From assembly GCF_040639655.1 (NCBI RefSeq), contig NZ_JBFAAI010000005.1, forward strand, positions 124,001 to 188,000: DNA of 64,000 nucleotides, given 5' to 3'. The notes beneath the pieces were generated by a model. It was not told the DNA's origin. It did not search any database and saw only the letters and a program-made list of their open reading frames with translations. Source of the DNA: Actinoplanes sp040639655. GTDB taxonomy: Bacteria; Actinomycetota; Actinomycetes; Mycobacteriales; Micromonosporaceae. The position numbers and the translations under genes are program-made. Shown in pieces: positions 42,035 through 51,050 of the stretch (position 1 is the first letter of the stretch; the number at the start of each line of letters is the position of its first letter).

Positions 42035-42778
42035 ATGCTGCTGGCAGAGATGAGTGTCACCGGATACCGGACCTCGGTGACGGTGTTCGAGCAGCCGGGC
42101 GGTGGGCTCCGGTGGGTGGTCCTGCCGACGATCCACATGGGGCACCCGGACTACTACTGGGCGATCTGGCAGCGGCTCCGGGAATGCCAGGCGGTGATCG
42201 CCGAGCAGTACGACGGGCCGAGCTCGACCGGGTACGCCTACGTCGCGGCGATGCGGCTGACCGGGCAGCGGGCCGGCCGGGAACTGGTGCACCAGGACAT
42301 CGACTACGGGGCCCTGGGCGTGCCGGTGATCTTCCCGGACGCGCACACCGCCCCACCGCCCGAGCCGGACCGGCGGATGCCGGACATCGGCTGGGCCGAC
42401 GTGGTGCTGACGACGCCGAGGCTGGCGATCCAGATGGCGATCTCCGGCCGGGACGACTGGATCGCCGGCGACACGGTCGACATCCACGACACCACCCGGT
42501 TCCTGCCGGCGCCCGGCGAGGTGATCGGGCCCGACGGCCTCGGTGAACGGGACCGGCTGCTGCTCGGGGTGATCCGGGAGATCCACGACGAGTTCGCCGG
42601 CGAGGACATGGAGGTCGGCGTCGTCTTCGGGGCAGCGCACATCCCGCTCGTGGTGCGGACGCTGACCGGCGAGCTCGGCTGCCGGGCGGCCCCGGGGCAG
42701 CGGTGGCTCACCGCGATCAACTACGACGAGCCGCCGTACCTGCGTAAACCCAGCCTGGACGGCTGGATGGACTGGTGA
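42035..42778 (+). CDS. TraB/PrgY-like domain protein
   Basis: 247 residues. The N-terminal VVLPTIHMGHPDYYWAIWQRL and the late EVGVVFGAAHIPLVV match the two conserved His/Gly motifs (GTxH-like and GAxHxP) of the TraB/GumN/PrgY family, which are proposed metalloproteases or chaperones acting on peptides. No signal peptide or transmembrane segment is visible, so it looks cytoplasmic. It ends 21 bases from the convergent topoisomerase gene. Family assignment by motif only. Confidence 0.6.
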   Translation: MLLAEMSVTGYRTSVTVFEQPGGGLRWVVLPTIHMGHPDYYWAIWQRLRECQAVIAEQYDGPSSTGYAYVAAMRLTGQRAGRELVHQDIDYGALGVPVIFPDAHTAPPPEPDRRMPDIGWADVVLTTPRLAIQMAISGRDDWIAGDTVDIHDTTRFLPAPGEVIGPDGLGERDRLLLGVIREIHDEFAGEDMEVGVVFGAAHIPLVVRTLTGELGCRAAPGQRWLTAINYDEPPYLRKPSLDGWMDW

Positions 42779-42799
42779 TCCGCGCGCTTGCCGGCCCGG

Positions 42800-43798
42800 T
42801 CAGGTGACTGCGTCGTTCAGCAGGTCACGGACCTCCTCCTCGGCCTTCTCCTTCGGATCGTCCGGCTCGACGTCGATCACCTCGCCCTCGGTGTACGCCT
42901 CCACGACCCGCGGGTCGACATAGGAGTTGCGGGCCACCGTGGGGGTGTTGCCGAGCAGCCCGGCGACCTCCTTCATGGCGTGCGCGACGACCTTCTTGCG
43001 CTTGGCGGCGGTCGGCTGCGGCCCGGCCTCGGCGAGCACCTCGGCGGCCTTGACGGTGCCGTGCCACGTCCGGAAGTCCTTGGCGGTCATCTGCTCGCCG
43101 CTGATCTCGCGCAGGTAGTCGTTGATCGTGTCGGCGCGGATCTCCTGCCAGCGGCGGCGCGCCGGATCCCAGTGGGCGAACAGCCGCTCCTCACCCCGGC
43201 GGCGGCGTTTCAGGTCGCGCAGCACGGCGCAGACCTCACCGTCGCCGACGCTGGCCGCGTGCTCGACACCCGACTTGCCCCGGAACTCCAGCAGCACGCA
43301 GCCGCCACGGGTACGGACGTGGTCCGGCCGCAACGTGGACAGCCCGTACGACGGGTCCTCCTCGCGGGCCGCGGACTCCTCGCCACCGACCCGGAACATG
43401 CCCATGTCGAGGAGCCCGACGATCGCGGCGAGAACGCGGGAACGGGTCAGGCCACGGCCGGTCAGGTCGTCGCGCAGCCGGTCGCGGACCTCCGGCAGCC
43501 GCTCCGCGACCTCGAGGGCGTGGTCGAACTTGGCGCGGTCCTGCTGTTCACGCCAGGCCGGGTGGTAGAGGTACTGCTTGCGGCCGGCCCCGTCGACACC
43601 GATGGCCTGGATGTGACCCTGCGGATCCGGGCTGATCCACACGTCCCGCCAGGCCGGCGGGATGACCAGCGCCTTGATCCGTTCGATGGTCTCCTCGTCG
43701 CGCAACGGCTCGCCGGAGGCGTCCCGATAGCTCCAGCCCTTGCCCGCCCGCCGCCGGGTCAGGCCGGGCCGGCCGAGGTCACTGCGCCGTAACCGCAT
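42800..43798 (-). CDS. Type IB DNA topoisomerase
   Basis: 332 residues from the ATG at 43798 (AGGTG upstream), overlapping the glycosyltransferase gene stop by 20 bases. Landmarks of the poxvirus-like bacterial TopIB family: GKGWSYRDASG, IPPAWRDVWISP, the active-site Arg/Lys region in RDLKRRRRGEE, FRTWHGT and the catalytic Tyr in ARNSYVDPRV. It relaxes supercoils by a 3'-phosphotyrosine intermediate. Being last in a long glycan operon is unexpected: it may simply be carried by read-through. Confidence 0.93.
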   Translation of the reverse strand: MRLRRSDLGRPGLTRRRAGKGWSYRDASGEPLRDEETIERIKALVIPPAWRDVWISPDPQGHIQAIGVDGAGRKQYLYHPAWREQQDRAKFDHALEVAERLPEVRDRLRDDLTGRGLTRSRVLAAIVGLLDMGMFRVGGEESAAREEDPSYGLSTLRPDHVRTRGGCVLLEFRGKSGVEHAASVGDGEVCAVLRDLKRRRRGEERLFAHWDPARRRWQEIRADTINDYLREISGEQMTAKDFRTWHGTVKAAEVLAEAGPQPTAAKRKKVVAHAMKEVAGLLGNTPTVARNSYVDPRVVEAYTEGEVIDVEPDDPKEKAEEEVRDLLNDAVT

Positions 43799-44708
43799 GC
43801 TGCACCTGCTCGGCGGCGGCGAGGACCTCGTCCACGCCGACGGCCAGCAGCGCGGGGTGCACGGGACCCGGCAGGTCCCCACGCTCGCTGGTGGTGCCGT
43901 GCCAGAGGGCCCGGTGGTACGGCCGGCCGGCGGGCGGGCCCCAGCGGGCCGGCGACATCGGGCCGAACAGGACCACCGACGGCGTCCGGTAGGCGGTCGC
44001 GAGATGCGCGACGCCGGTGTCACCACAGATCACCAGGCGGGCGGCGGCGACCAGGGCGGCGAGTTCCCCCAATCCGGTACGGGGTGCCGCGTGCGCCGGC
44101 AGCCCGGCGAGCTCGGTCACCCGTACACACAGATCGTGCTCTGCGGGAGAACCGGTGACCAGGACCTGATGGCCCGCCGCGTGCAACCGCCGTGCGACGG
44201 CCGCGAAGCGCTCCGGAGGCCATCGCCGTGCCGGGGACTTCGCGCCCGGGTGGATGATCGTGACGCCGGACGGCACGTCGGCGTCCGGAACGTGCAGGTC
44301 CAGGTCGGTCTCGTCACAGGCGACGCCGTAGTGGCGGACCAGCCGGCACCAGCGGCGGACCTCGTGCTCGTCGTCGTGCCAGCCGGGACCGTCGTGGTGA
44401 CCGGCCGCCCGGCTGGCGAACGCCCACAGCGCGCCGGGCCGCAGCGCCCGCAGCCGCAGATGCGACTCCGGGCCGGAACCGTGCAGGTTGACCGCGATCC
44501 GCGGCTCGGCGGGCGCCGCATCGAGGGGTTCCAGCTCGGCGGCCGGCACGATCCGGTCGATACCGCCGATCGTCAGGATCAGCGGGGTGAGCCAGGCGGG
44601 AGCAGCAAGGCTCAGCGTCTCACCGGGAAAGGCGGCGCGGAGCCCGCGCAAGGCGGGCGCCGCGGTCGCCAGATCACCCACGCCGAGCGCGCGCAGGACG
44701 AGGATCAC
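43779..44708 (-). CDS. Glycosyltransferase family 9 (heptosyltransferase-like)
   Basis: 309 residues from a GTG overlapping the SDR stop (GTGA). GT-B fold of the ADP-heptose-LPS heptosyltransferase type: RALGVGDLATAAPALRGLR at the start, IIHPGAKSPARRWPPERFA in the middle and ICGDTGVAHLATAYRTPSVVLFGP near the end. The last is the sugar-nucleotide-binding signature of family 9. In Gram-negatives these add heptose to lipid A-core. Here the acceptor is unknown, but ADP-heptose synthesis enzymes lie in the same operon. Confidence 0.9.
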   Translation of the reverse strand: MILVLRALGVGDLATAAPALRGLRAAFPGETLSLAAPAWLTPLILTIGGIDRIVPAAELEPLDAAPAEPRIAVNLHGSGPESHLRLRALRPGALWAFASRAAGHHDGPGWHDDEHEVRRWCRLVRHYGVACDETDLDLHVPDADVPSGVTIIHPGAKSPARRWPPERFAAVARRLHAAGHQVLVTGSPAEHDLCVRVTELAGLPAHAAPRTGLGELAALVAAARLVICGDTGVAHLATAYRTPSVVLFGPMSPARWGPPAGRPYHRALWHGTTSERGDLPGPVHPALLAVGVDEVLAAAEQVQHAVTAQ

Positions 44709-45385
44709 GGGTACGAGCTCTCCGTCTCCGCCGCGACGACCAGTTCCCGGACCGCGCAGCCGGCCGGCTGGCCGAGGGCGAACAGGACGGCGGCAGCCAC
44801 GTTCGCCGGATCGTTGAGGATCGCGTCCGGGCCCGGCTTGTACCTCTCGTCGCGCTCGTCGAAGAACTTCGTCCGCATCCCGCCGGGGATCAGCAGCGTG
44901 ACGTTGACCTGCCCGGCGAGTTCCGCGGCGAGCGCCCGGGTGAACCCGACGACACCGAACTTGGCGGCGCAGTAGGCGGTCGCGTCGGAGACGGCCTTGA
45001 CGCCGAGCGTCGACGAGATCGTGACGACACCGCCGTGCGACCGCTTGAGCTCGGGCAACGCGGCCCGGATCACCGCGGCGGTGGCGAGCAGGTCGATCGC
45101 GACGATCCGGTCCCAGATCTCGCCGGGCACGTCGGACAGGGCGCCCGGCACGTCCATCCCGGCCGCCGTGACGACACCGTCGATGCTGCCGCCGGCCCGC
45201 TCGATCAGCTCCCGGGTGGCGCGTTCGGCGGCACGGGTGTCGGCCAGGTCGCACTCGATCCACTCGACCCCCTCCTTCGGGGCCTGACGGTCGATGACGT
45301 ACGGGCGGCCGCCGGCCTTGATGACGGCGTCGACGACGGCGGCGCCCAGGCCGCTCGAACCGCCGGTGACGATGACTGCGTCCAA
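44705..45385 (-). CDS. Short-chain dehydrogenase/reductase
   Basis: 226 residues from a TTG at 45385, chosen because a strong GGAGG lies eight bases upstream and no ATG or GTG fits the fold start. NAD(P)-binding TGGSSGLG (7-14), CDLAD, an AAGM in place of NNAG, the catalytic Ser/Tyr/Lys in TISSTLG and YCAAK. It is a classical SDR, much shorter than HldD-type ADP-heptose epimerases, but its site between HldE-like and GT9 genes suggests it modifies the heptose or its nucleotide (for example oxidation or epimerisation). Confidence 0.87.
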   Translation of the reverse strand: MDAVIVTGGSSGLGAAVVDAVIKAGGRPYVIDRQAPKEGVEWIECDLADTRAAERATRELIERAGGSIDGVVTAAGMDVPGALSDVPGEIWDRIVAIDLLATAAVIRAALPELKRSHGGVVTISSTLGVKAVSDATAYCAAKFGVVGFTRALAAELAGQVNVTLLIPGGMRTKFFDERDERYKPGPDAILNDPANVAAAVLFALGQPAGCAVRELVVAAETESSYP

Positions 45386-45390
45386 CTCGG

Positions 45391-46731
45391 TTACCTCCTG
45401 CGTGCTTGCGCGATGGTTTTGGTGGTGGAACGGCCGTCCAGATACGGGACGATCACGGTCTGGCCGCCCCAGCGTTCGACGACCTCGGTCTCCGGCAGCG
45501 TGTCGTAGTCGCCGCCCTTGACCCACACGTCGGGGCGCAGCCAGGTGAGGACGGACTCGGGTGTGGGTTCGTCGAAGATGACGACGGCGTCGACGCAGTC
45601 GAGGGCGGCGAGCAGGCGGCTGCGGTCGTCCTGGCGGGTCAGCGGACGGCCCTCGCCCTTCAGCTCGCGCACCGAGTCGTCGCTGTTCAGGCAGACGATC
45701 AGGCAGTCGCCGAGCGCGCGGGCGGCCTTCAGGGTGGCGAGATGGCCGGTGTGCAGCAGGTCGAAGCAGCCGCCGGTGGCGACCACCGTGCCGCCGCGCG
45801 CGTGGACCTCCGCGACCAGCCGTCCGGCCTGGTCCGCGCCGATCCGCTCCTCCCCCGTGCCGGGTTCCTCCTCGCGGGAGCCGCTGACGTAGGCGCTGGC
45901 AGCGTTCACCGCCGCGGCCACCGCTTCGGACACGAGCGCACCTCCGGCGAGTGCGACCGCGGCGGCCGCCGCGAACGCGTCCCCCGCTCCGCAGGTGTCC
46001 CCGCCGGACGTCTCCGGGACCGGCACCACCAGCGGGGTCGGGCCGCCCTGGCACAGCACCGCGCCCTCGGCGCCGCGCGTCACCACCACCGCTCCGGCCT
46101 GCCAGCGCTGCCGCAGCGTGTGCCCCGCTCGCTGGGCGCTGCTCAACCCGCGACCGGCGTCACCGGACAGACGGCGGGCCTCGGACTCGTTCGGGGTGAC
46201 CAGGCGGACGTTCGGCACCGGCGGCGGACCGTTCGGGTGCGGGTCCCAGACCACCGGCGCCTTGGATTCCTCGATCGCGGCGCGCAGGGCCGGATGCCGG
46301 GCGACACCGCGGCCGTAGTCGCTGACCAGGATCGCGTCTGCCTCGCGGAGCAGGTCGACGACCGCCTGCGGGGCGTCACCCGGCGGCTGGGCCGGGCCGC
46401 CGCGGTCCAGCCGGAGCAGCACCTGACCGCCGGCACGCAGCCGGATCTTCTCCGGCGTGGCGCCGGGCAGTGGCAGGGCGTACACCTCGATGCCGGCGGC
46501 CGACAGCAGCTCGCTGAGCCGGGCTCCCGCGGCGTCGGACGCCAGAGCCGTCACCAGGGCGACCTCGTGGCCCTGCTGGGCGGCGAGCACCGCGGCCAGA
46601 CCGGCGCCGCCGGGACGTTCGTCCACCGTCTCCTCGTCGAGGACCGGGGCCGGGGCGTCCGGGGCGATCCGGGACACGGTCCCGTGCACGTCCCGGTCGA
46701 GCAGGGTGTCACCGATGATGACAAGCCTCAT
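45391..46731 (-). CDS. hldE: Bifunctional heptose-7-phosphate kinase / heptose-1-phosphate nucleotidyltransferase
   Basis: 446 residues. The N-terminal PfkB kinase domain (about 1-300) starts MRLVIIGDTLLDRDV and ends with the anion-hole/base GGDTCGAGDAF. The C-terminal nucleotidyltransferase domain (from about 315) has GGCFDLLHTGHLATLKAA with its HxGH motif and WVKGGDY. This is the HldE/RfaE layout: D-glycero-D-manno-heptose 7-phosphate is phosphorylated at O1 and, after GmhB action, adenylylated. It overlaps gmhA by four bases. The nucleotide used is assumed to be ATP. Confidence 0.93.
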   Translation of the reverse strand: MRLVIIGDTLLDRDVHGTVSRIAPDAPAPVLDEETVDERPGGAGLAAVLAAQQGHEVALVTALASDAAGARLSELLSAAGIEVYALPLPGATPEKIRLRAGGQVLLRLDRGGPAQPPGDAPQAVVDLLREADAILVSDYGRGVARHPALRAAIEESKAPVVWDPHPNGPPPVPNVRLVTPNESEARRLSGDAGRGLSSAQRAGHTLRQRWQAGAVVVTRGAEGAVLCQGGPTPLVVPVPETSGGDTCGAGDAFAAAAAVALAGGALVSEAVAAAVNAASAYVSGSREEEPGTGEERIGADQAGRLVAEVHARGGTVVATGGCFDLLHTGHLATLKAARALGDCLIVCLNSDDSVRELKGEGRPLTRQDDRSRLLAALDCVDAVVIFDEPTPESVLTWLRPDVWVKGGDYDTLPETEVVERWGGQTVIVPYLDGRSTTKTIAQARRR

Positions 46732-47363
46732 ACCTTGACCATCTCCTCCAGCTCGTCGCGGTCCACGTCGAAAGGGCGCACGAGGTACCGGTCCACGTAC
46801 TCACACATGACGTGCACCGACAGCAGATGCAGTTCCTGGACGACCTGACTGTCCGGCGACGGGCAGCACAGCGCCTCGTGACAGATGTCGGCAAGCGGGT
46901 TGGGCCGTTCCCCGACCATCGCCCAGGTCCGCATGCCGATCTCGTTCGCGGCCCGGGCCGCGGCGATCAGGTTCGGGCTGCGGCCGCTCGTCGACATCAG
47001 GATGAGCACGTCGTCGCGGCGGCCGTGTGCCCGGACCTGCCGGGCGAACACCTCGTCGAAGCCGTAGTCGTTGCCGATCGCGGTGACCGCCGACGAGTCG
47101 GGGGTCAGGGCGATCGCGGACAACGGCATCCGGTCCTCGCGCAGCTTGCCGACCAGTTCGGCGGCCAGGTGCTGGGCCTCGGCGGCGCTGCCACCGTTGC
47201 CGGCGACCAGCAGGCGGCCACCACCGGCCAGATGGCGGGCCAGATAGGCGCCCCAGCGAGCCAGCCGCCCGGCCTGCGACCGGTACGGCAGCAGGGCCTG
47301 GATCAGCCCGGTCAGATGCTCGTCGAGCAGATTCACGCGGTCTCCCATGTGCGAGGGGGTCAC
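46728..47363 (-). CDS. gmhA: D-sedoheptulose-7-phosphate isomerase
   Basis: 211 residues from a GTG overlapping the GT4 stop (GTGA); an ATG five codons later is possible. SIS-domain protein with GNGGSAAEAQHLAAEL and STSGRSPN, plus the GmhA-specific GNDYGFDEVFARQV. It turns sedoheptulose 7-phosphate into D-glycero-D-manno-heptose 7-phosphate, the first committed step of heptose nucleotide synthesis, and thus feeds HldE just downstream. Confidence 0.94.
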   Translation of the reverse strand: MTPSHMGDRVNLLDEHLTGLIQALLPYRSQAGRLARWGAYLARHLAGGGRLLVAGNGGSAAEAQHLAAELVGKLREDRMPLSAIALTPDSSAVTAIGNDYGFDEVFARQVRAHGRRDDVLILMSTSGRSPNLIAAARAANEIGMRTWAMVGERPNPLADICHEALCCPSPDSQVVQELHLLSVHVMCEYVDRYLVRPFDVDRDELEEMVKV

Positions 47364-48562
47364 GCCGCGACCTCGAGGTCGGCGACGGTTGCGTACACCG
47401 AGGCGAGGCGTTCGGCGATGCGGGGCCAGGAGTAGGAGGAGACGGCCCGGTCGGCGGCCGCGGCCGCGTAGGAGAAGCGCCGCACCTCGTCCCCGGTCAG
47501 CCGTCGCAGTGCCGCCGCCAGCGCCCGCGGGTCACGGGGCGGCACCAGGTCGCCGGTGATCCCGTCGACGACGGTGTCGGTCAGCCCGCCGACCTCGGTG
47601 GCCACCACCGGTACCCCGCAGGCCATCGCCTCGAGCGGGGTGAGCCCGAACGGCTCGTACCAGGGCGTCGCGGCGAGCACGTCGGCCGACCGGTACCAGG
47701 CCGGCATCTCGTGCGCCGGGACCGCGCCGGCCAGGGTGACCCGGTCGGCGACCCGGCACCGTTCGGCGAGGGCGAGAAGCCGGCGCGCGTACGGGTCGGC
47801 GTGCAACCGGTCCACCGGCGGCCCGCCCACCACGACCAGTTCGGCACCGGGAACTCCCGGCATGGCCCGGATCGCGTCCTCGATGCCCTTGCGCTCGACC
47901 AGCCGGGCCACCGTCATGATGCGGGCCCGGCCGGGGGTACGCGCGACGACCGGCCCCCGCTGGCAGAACCGCTCGGTGTTGACCCCGGACGGTACGAGCG
48001 CCATCCGGGAGCGCGGCACCCCGAGACGCAGCAGCTCGCCGATCTCGTCCCGGCACTGCACGATGACCCGGTCGACGGTCTGGCCGAGCCGTCGCTCGTA
48101 CCCGATCCGCTCCGGCGGGCTGGTGTCGGCGCTGCCCTGATAGCGGCGCTTCACCGAGCCGAGGGCGTGGAAGGTCTGCACGACCGGAACCCGGCAGGCG
48201 TCCCCGGCGGCGACGGCGGCCAGGCCGCTCATCCAGAAGTGGGCGTGCGCCACGTCGGGCTTCCACACGTCACGCCAGTCCGCGGCCATCCACTCGCCGA
48301 ACGCGCCCATGTACGGCAGCAGCTCGTCCTTCGGCAGCGCGCCGGCCGGTCCCGCGGGCACGTTCACGACGTCGACGCCGTCGGCCATCGGCACCACCTC
48401 GGGCAGCGCGGGACTGTCCCGCCGGGTGTAGACGCGCACCTGGTGACCGTGCCCGGCGAGCGCGGCGGCCAGTTCGGCGACGTGCGCGTTCTGCCCGCCC
48501 GCGTCGACGCCGCCGAGCGCCGCGAGCGGGCTGGCGTGCTCCGAGATCATCGCGATCCGCAT
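47360..48562 (-). CDS. Glycosyltransferase family 4
   Basis: 400 residues from the ATG at 48562. GT-B fold: MRIAMISEHASPLAALGGVDAGGQ (donor-family N-terminal Gly-rich loop, sucrose-synthase-like), HAHFWMSG, a PSGVNTERF sugar-nucleotide loop and the E-x7-E motif in EPFGLTPLEAMACG. Retaining transferases of this type add mannose-like or glucose-like sugars. It overlaps its neighbours on both sides, in keeping with a single glycan assembly operon. Confidence 0.91.
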   Translation of the reverse strand: MRIAMISEHASPLAALGGVDAGGQNAHVAELAAALAGHGHQVRVYTRRDSPALPEVVPMADGVDVVNVPAGPAGALPKDELLPYMGAFGEWMAADWRDVWKPDVAHAHFWMSGLAAVAAGDACRVPVVQTFHALGSVKRRYQGSADTSPPERIGYERRLGQTVDRVIVQCRDEIGELLRLGVPRSRMALVPSGVNTERFCQRGPVVARTPGRARIMTVARLVERKGIEDAIRAMPGVPGAELVVVGGPPVDRLHADPYARRLLALAERCRVADRVTLAGAVPAHEMPAWYRSADVLAATPWYEPFGLTPLEAMACGVPVVATEVGGLTDTVVDGITGDLVPPRDPRALAAALRRLTGDEVRRFSYAAAAADRAVSSYSWPRIAERLASVYATVADLEVAA

Positions 48563-49467
48563 GTCTCCTCCTCCAGCAGTCGGTCCCAGTCGGCGAGGAA
48601 CCGGTCGAGGCCGTACCGCGCGAGCGCCACCTGCCGGGCCCGCGCGCCCAGCCGGGCCGCCTCCTCCGGTTCGTCGATCAGCCACTGGGCGGCCTCGACG
48701 AGCGTGCTCACCCGGGTGGACAGCACCCCGGCGTCCGGTGGGACCGCGGCGATCGCCTCGGTGGTGGCCAGGGCGAGCACCGGCATGCCCATCTGCATGG
48801 CCTCGATGAGGCTCAGCCCGAGCGACGTCCACCGGCACAGGTGCAGGTAGGCGCGCCGCTGTGCGACGGCCGCGTGCATGTCGCGCTGCGGGAGGTCCTC
48901 GTGCGCGGTGACGCCGGTCAGCCCGGAGACGCCCATGCCGAAGACGTCCACCGGGGCGACGCCCGCGAACCGTCCGAACAGATCGGTTCCGGTCACCCGG
49001 CCACGGCGGACCGGCTCGTTCGTGACGATCGCCAGGCGGTCCAGCTCTCCGGTCCACCGGGCCGCCGGCTCCACGACGCCGTGCTCGATCACCGTGGTGC
49101 GGGTCTCGCCGCAGTCCCAGAACAGCTCGTTGAAGTGAGTGACGTGCGCGATCAGCACGTCGTCCCGGTCGGCGAGCGGATGGCGGGTCTCCGGCACATC
49201 GCCCTTCGGGGTGTTGTGCTCGACGTAGATCACCGGCACGTGCGGCGGGATCAGGTCGAGTTCCTCGGGCCGCTGAGCGATGGCGACGTCCACGTCCCGG
49301 ATCTGGTCGAGCGGCATCTCCTCGACGCTGTCCGGCCAGGGGAACGTGCGGGCCCGGCCGCGGCCCCACTCGTCGCGGGCGGCGTTGACCGGCACGAGAT
49401 AGCGGTGCTTGCCCTGGACGAACGACGTCGTCCAGGAGCCGTGCACGTGCCATAGCAGAATGTTCAC
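48547..49467 (-). CDS. Glycosyltransferase (GT-B, family 1/4-like)
   Basis: 306 residues from a GTG overlapping the previous stop (GTGA). It starts NILLWHVHGSWTTSFVQGKHRYLVP, has VIYVEHNTPKGD and ends with SLIEAMQMGMPVLALATTEAIAAVP, the C-terminal donor-binding motif of GT-B enzymes. It is shorter than a usual GT4. Acceptor and donor unknown; the operon suggests heptose or hexose transfer. Confidence 0.85.
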   Translation of the reverse strand: MNILLWHVHGSWTTSFVQGKHRYLVPVNAARDEWGRGRARTFPWPDSVEEMPLDQIRDVDVAIAQRPEELDLIPPHVPVIYVEHNTPKGDVPETRHPLADRDDVLIAHVTHFNELFWDCGETRTTVIEHGVVEPAARWTGELDRLAIVTNEPVRRGRVTGTDLFGRFAGVAPVDVFGMGVSGLTGVTAHEDLPQRDMHAAVAQRRAYLHLCRWTSLGLSLIEAMQMGMPVLALATTEAIAAVPPDAGVLSTRVSTLVEAAQWLIDEPEEAARLGARARQVALARYGLDRFLADWDRLLEEETCGSR

Positions 49468-51050
49468 GCGGCCACCTCGTCGTGGTTCGGTTGCGGGACG
49501 GTGACGCCGAGGCGGCGCACCGCGGTCAGGACGTCTTCCGGATCGATGCCGGACAGGCAGGGATGTCCGGGAACCGGGCACCGGGTGGCCCGGGTGTCGC
49601 GGCAGGAGGCGGTCGCGTCGCCGAGCCGTACGGCCGGCACCCGGTAGGGCCCCCAGCGTCCGTAGGGGACGGTCGGTGCGAACAGGCTGACCACCGGCGT
49701 GCCCACGGCCGCGGCGAGATGCGCCGGACCGGTGTTGCCGACGATCAGGCATCCCGCGCCGGCGATCAGGCCGGCCAGCTCGGCGAACGGCATCGGGCCG
49801 GGTTCCTCGGCGACACCGCCGGCGACGTAGGCGGCCAGGTGCCGCTCCCCCGACCCGCCGGTCACCACGACCCGATGGCCGGCCCCGGCGAGTGCGGCGA
49901 CGATCCGCCGGAGATCCTCCGGCGGGCACGATCGCGCCTCGCAGCTCGCACCCGGATGCACCACCACGTAATCCGCGCCCGGCCCGGGCGGCACGGTCAC
50001 CCGGAGCCGCCCGTCGTCGGATGCCGGAAGGCCGAAACCTGCCGCTGCCGCGACGCTGAGGGCACGTTCCGGTTCGGGCAACTCATCCGGTACGCGATGA
50101 CGTACGTCAAGCAGCGAGCCGGGATAGTCGTCGCTGATCGCGGTGATCCGCCGGAACCCGGCCGTGCGCAGCAGCAGGGCCAGCGGCAGCGCCGACTGGT
50201 GGAACGACGTGAAGATGACCGCCTCGTCCACGCCGGTGGCCCGCAGCCGGTCGGTCAGCGCCCGCATGTCACCGGCGTCGACGGGATCCGGTTCCGGGTC
50301 GATCCACGGCAGACGCCACTCGACGAGCTCGTCCACTCCGGGCAGCAGTTCCGCGGCGGCCCGCCCGCGCGGCCCGCAGAGCAGCACCACCCGTTCCGTG
50401 CCCGCGGCCAGCGCACGGATCGCCGGCCCGGTGACCAGGACGTCCCCTGCCGAGTCGGAACGGACGGCCAGGACCCCTGCGGGCCGATCCTGCCGAGAAG
50501 CCGGTTTCAGCAGCGCCCGGCGTTGCAGAATGAGATCAGCGGCAGCGGTCAGGTCGGCGGCGGTGTGCGGGGCGGCGGCGACCTCGGCGGGGCGGGTGAC
50601 GTCCGTGGGCACCAGGACACCGGCGGCACCGGCGGCGAGCGCGGCCTCCATGTCGCGCCCGATGTCGCCGACCACGACACAGCGCTGTGGTGTGGTCCCG
50701 AGCGCCGCCGCGGCGGCGGTGATCATGCCGGGCGCGGGCTTGCGGCACGGGCACCCGGCGCTGTCGTCGTGCGGACAGAACTGCCAGGTGTCGAACGGGC
50801 CGAGCAACTCGTCGATCCGGTCGTGCACGGCCGCCATCTGCCGGGCCGTGAAGAGGCCGCGGGCCAGGCCGGACTGGTTCGTGACCACGCCCAGCCGCAG
50901 CCCGGCGGCCCGCAGCCGGTCGAGGGCCTCCCGCGCGCCGGGCATCGGCTGAACCCGCTCGGGGTCCCCGTTGTAGGGCACGTCCACGACGAGCGTGCCG
51001 TCCCGGTCGAAGAGCACGGCGTCGAAGAGCTCACCGGAGGTAGCGCTCAC
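49464..51050 (-). CDS. Fusion of a GmhB-like heptose bisphosphate phosphatase and a GT9 heptosyltransferase
   Basis: 528 residues from a GTG. The N-terminal 175 residues are a HAD-IIIA phosphatase: LFDRDGTLVVDVPYN, TNQSGLARG, the zinc-binding set CPHDDSAGCPCRKPAPGM and VVGDIGRD, as in GmhB, which removes the 7-phosphate of heptose 1,7-bisphosphate. The C-terminal 340 residues are a GT9 domain: AVRSDSAGDVLVTGPAIRAL, VVHPGASCEARSCPPEDL and VGNTGPAHLAAAVGTPVVSLF. One chain thus supplies the third heptose step and a transfer step. Overlaps both neighbours. Confidence 0.92.
   Translation of the reverse strand: MSATSGELFDAVLFDRDGTLVVDVPYNGDPERVQPMPGAREALDRLRAAGLRLGVVTNQSGLARGLFTARQMAAVHDRIDELLGPFDTWQFCPHDDSAGCPCRKPAPGMITAAAAALGTTPQRCVVVGDIGRDMEAALAAGAAGVLVPTDVTRPAEVAAAPHTAADLTAAADLILQRRALLKPASRQDRPAGVLAVRSDSAGDVLVTGPAIRALAAGTERVVLLCGPRGRAAAELLPGVDELVEWRLPWIDPEPDPVDAGDMRALTDRLRATGVDEAVIFTSFHQSALPLALLLRTAGFRRITAISDDYPGSLLDVRHRVPDELPEPERALSVAAAAGFGLPASDDGRLRVTVPPGPGADYVVVHPGASCEARSCPPEDLRRIVAALAGAGHRVVVTGGSGERHLAAYVAGGVAEEPGPMPFAELAGLIAGAGCLIVGNTGPAHLAAAVGTPVVSLFAPTVPYGRWGPYRVPAVRLGDATASCRDTRATRCPVPGHPCLSGIDPEDVLTAVRRLGVTVPQPNHDEVAA

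Noticed and set aside
48563..49453. Extension of the GT4 frame through the upstream glycosyltransferase
   Set aside because: It is an Arg/Gly-rich shadow of the neighbouring gene; the GT4 fold starts exactly at the ATG at 48562.
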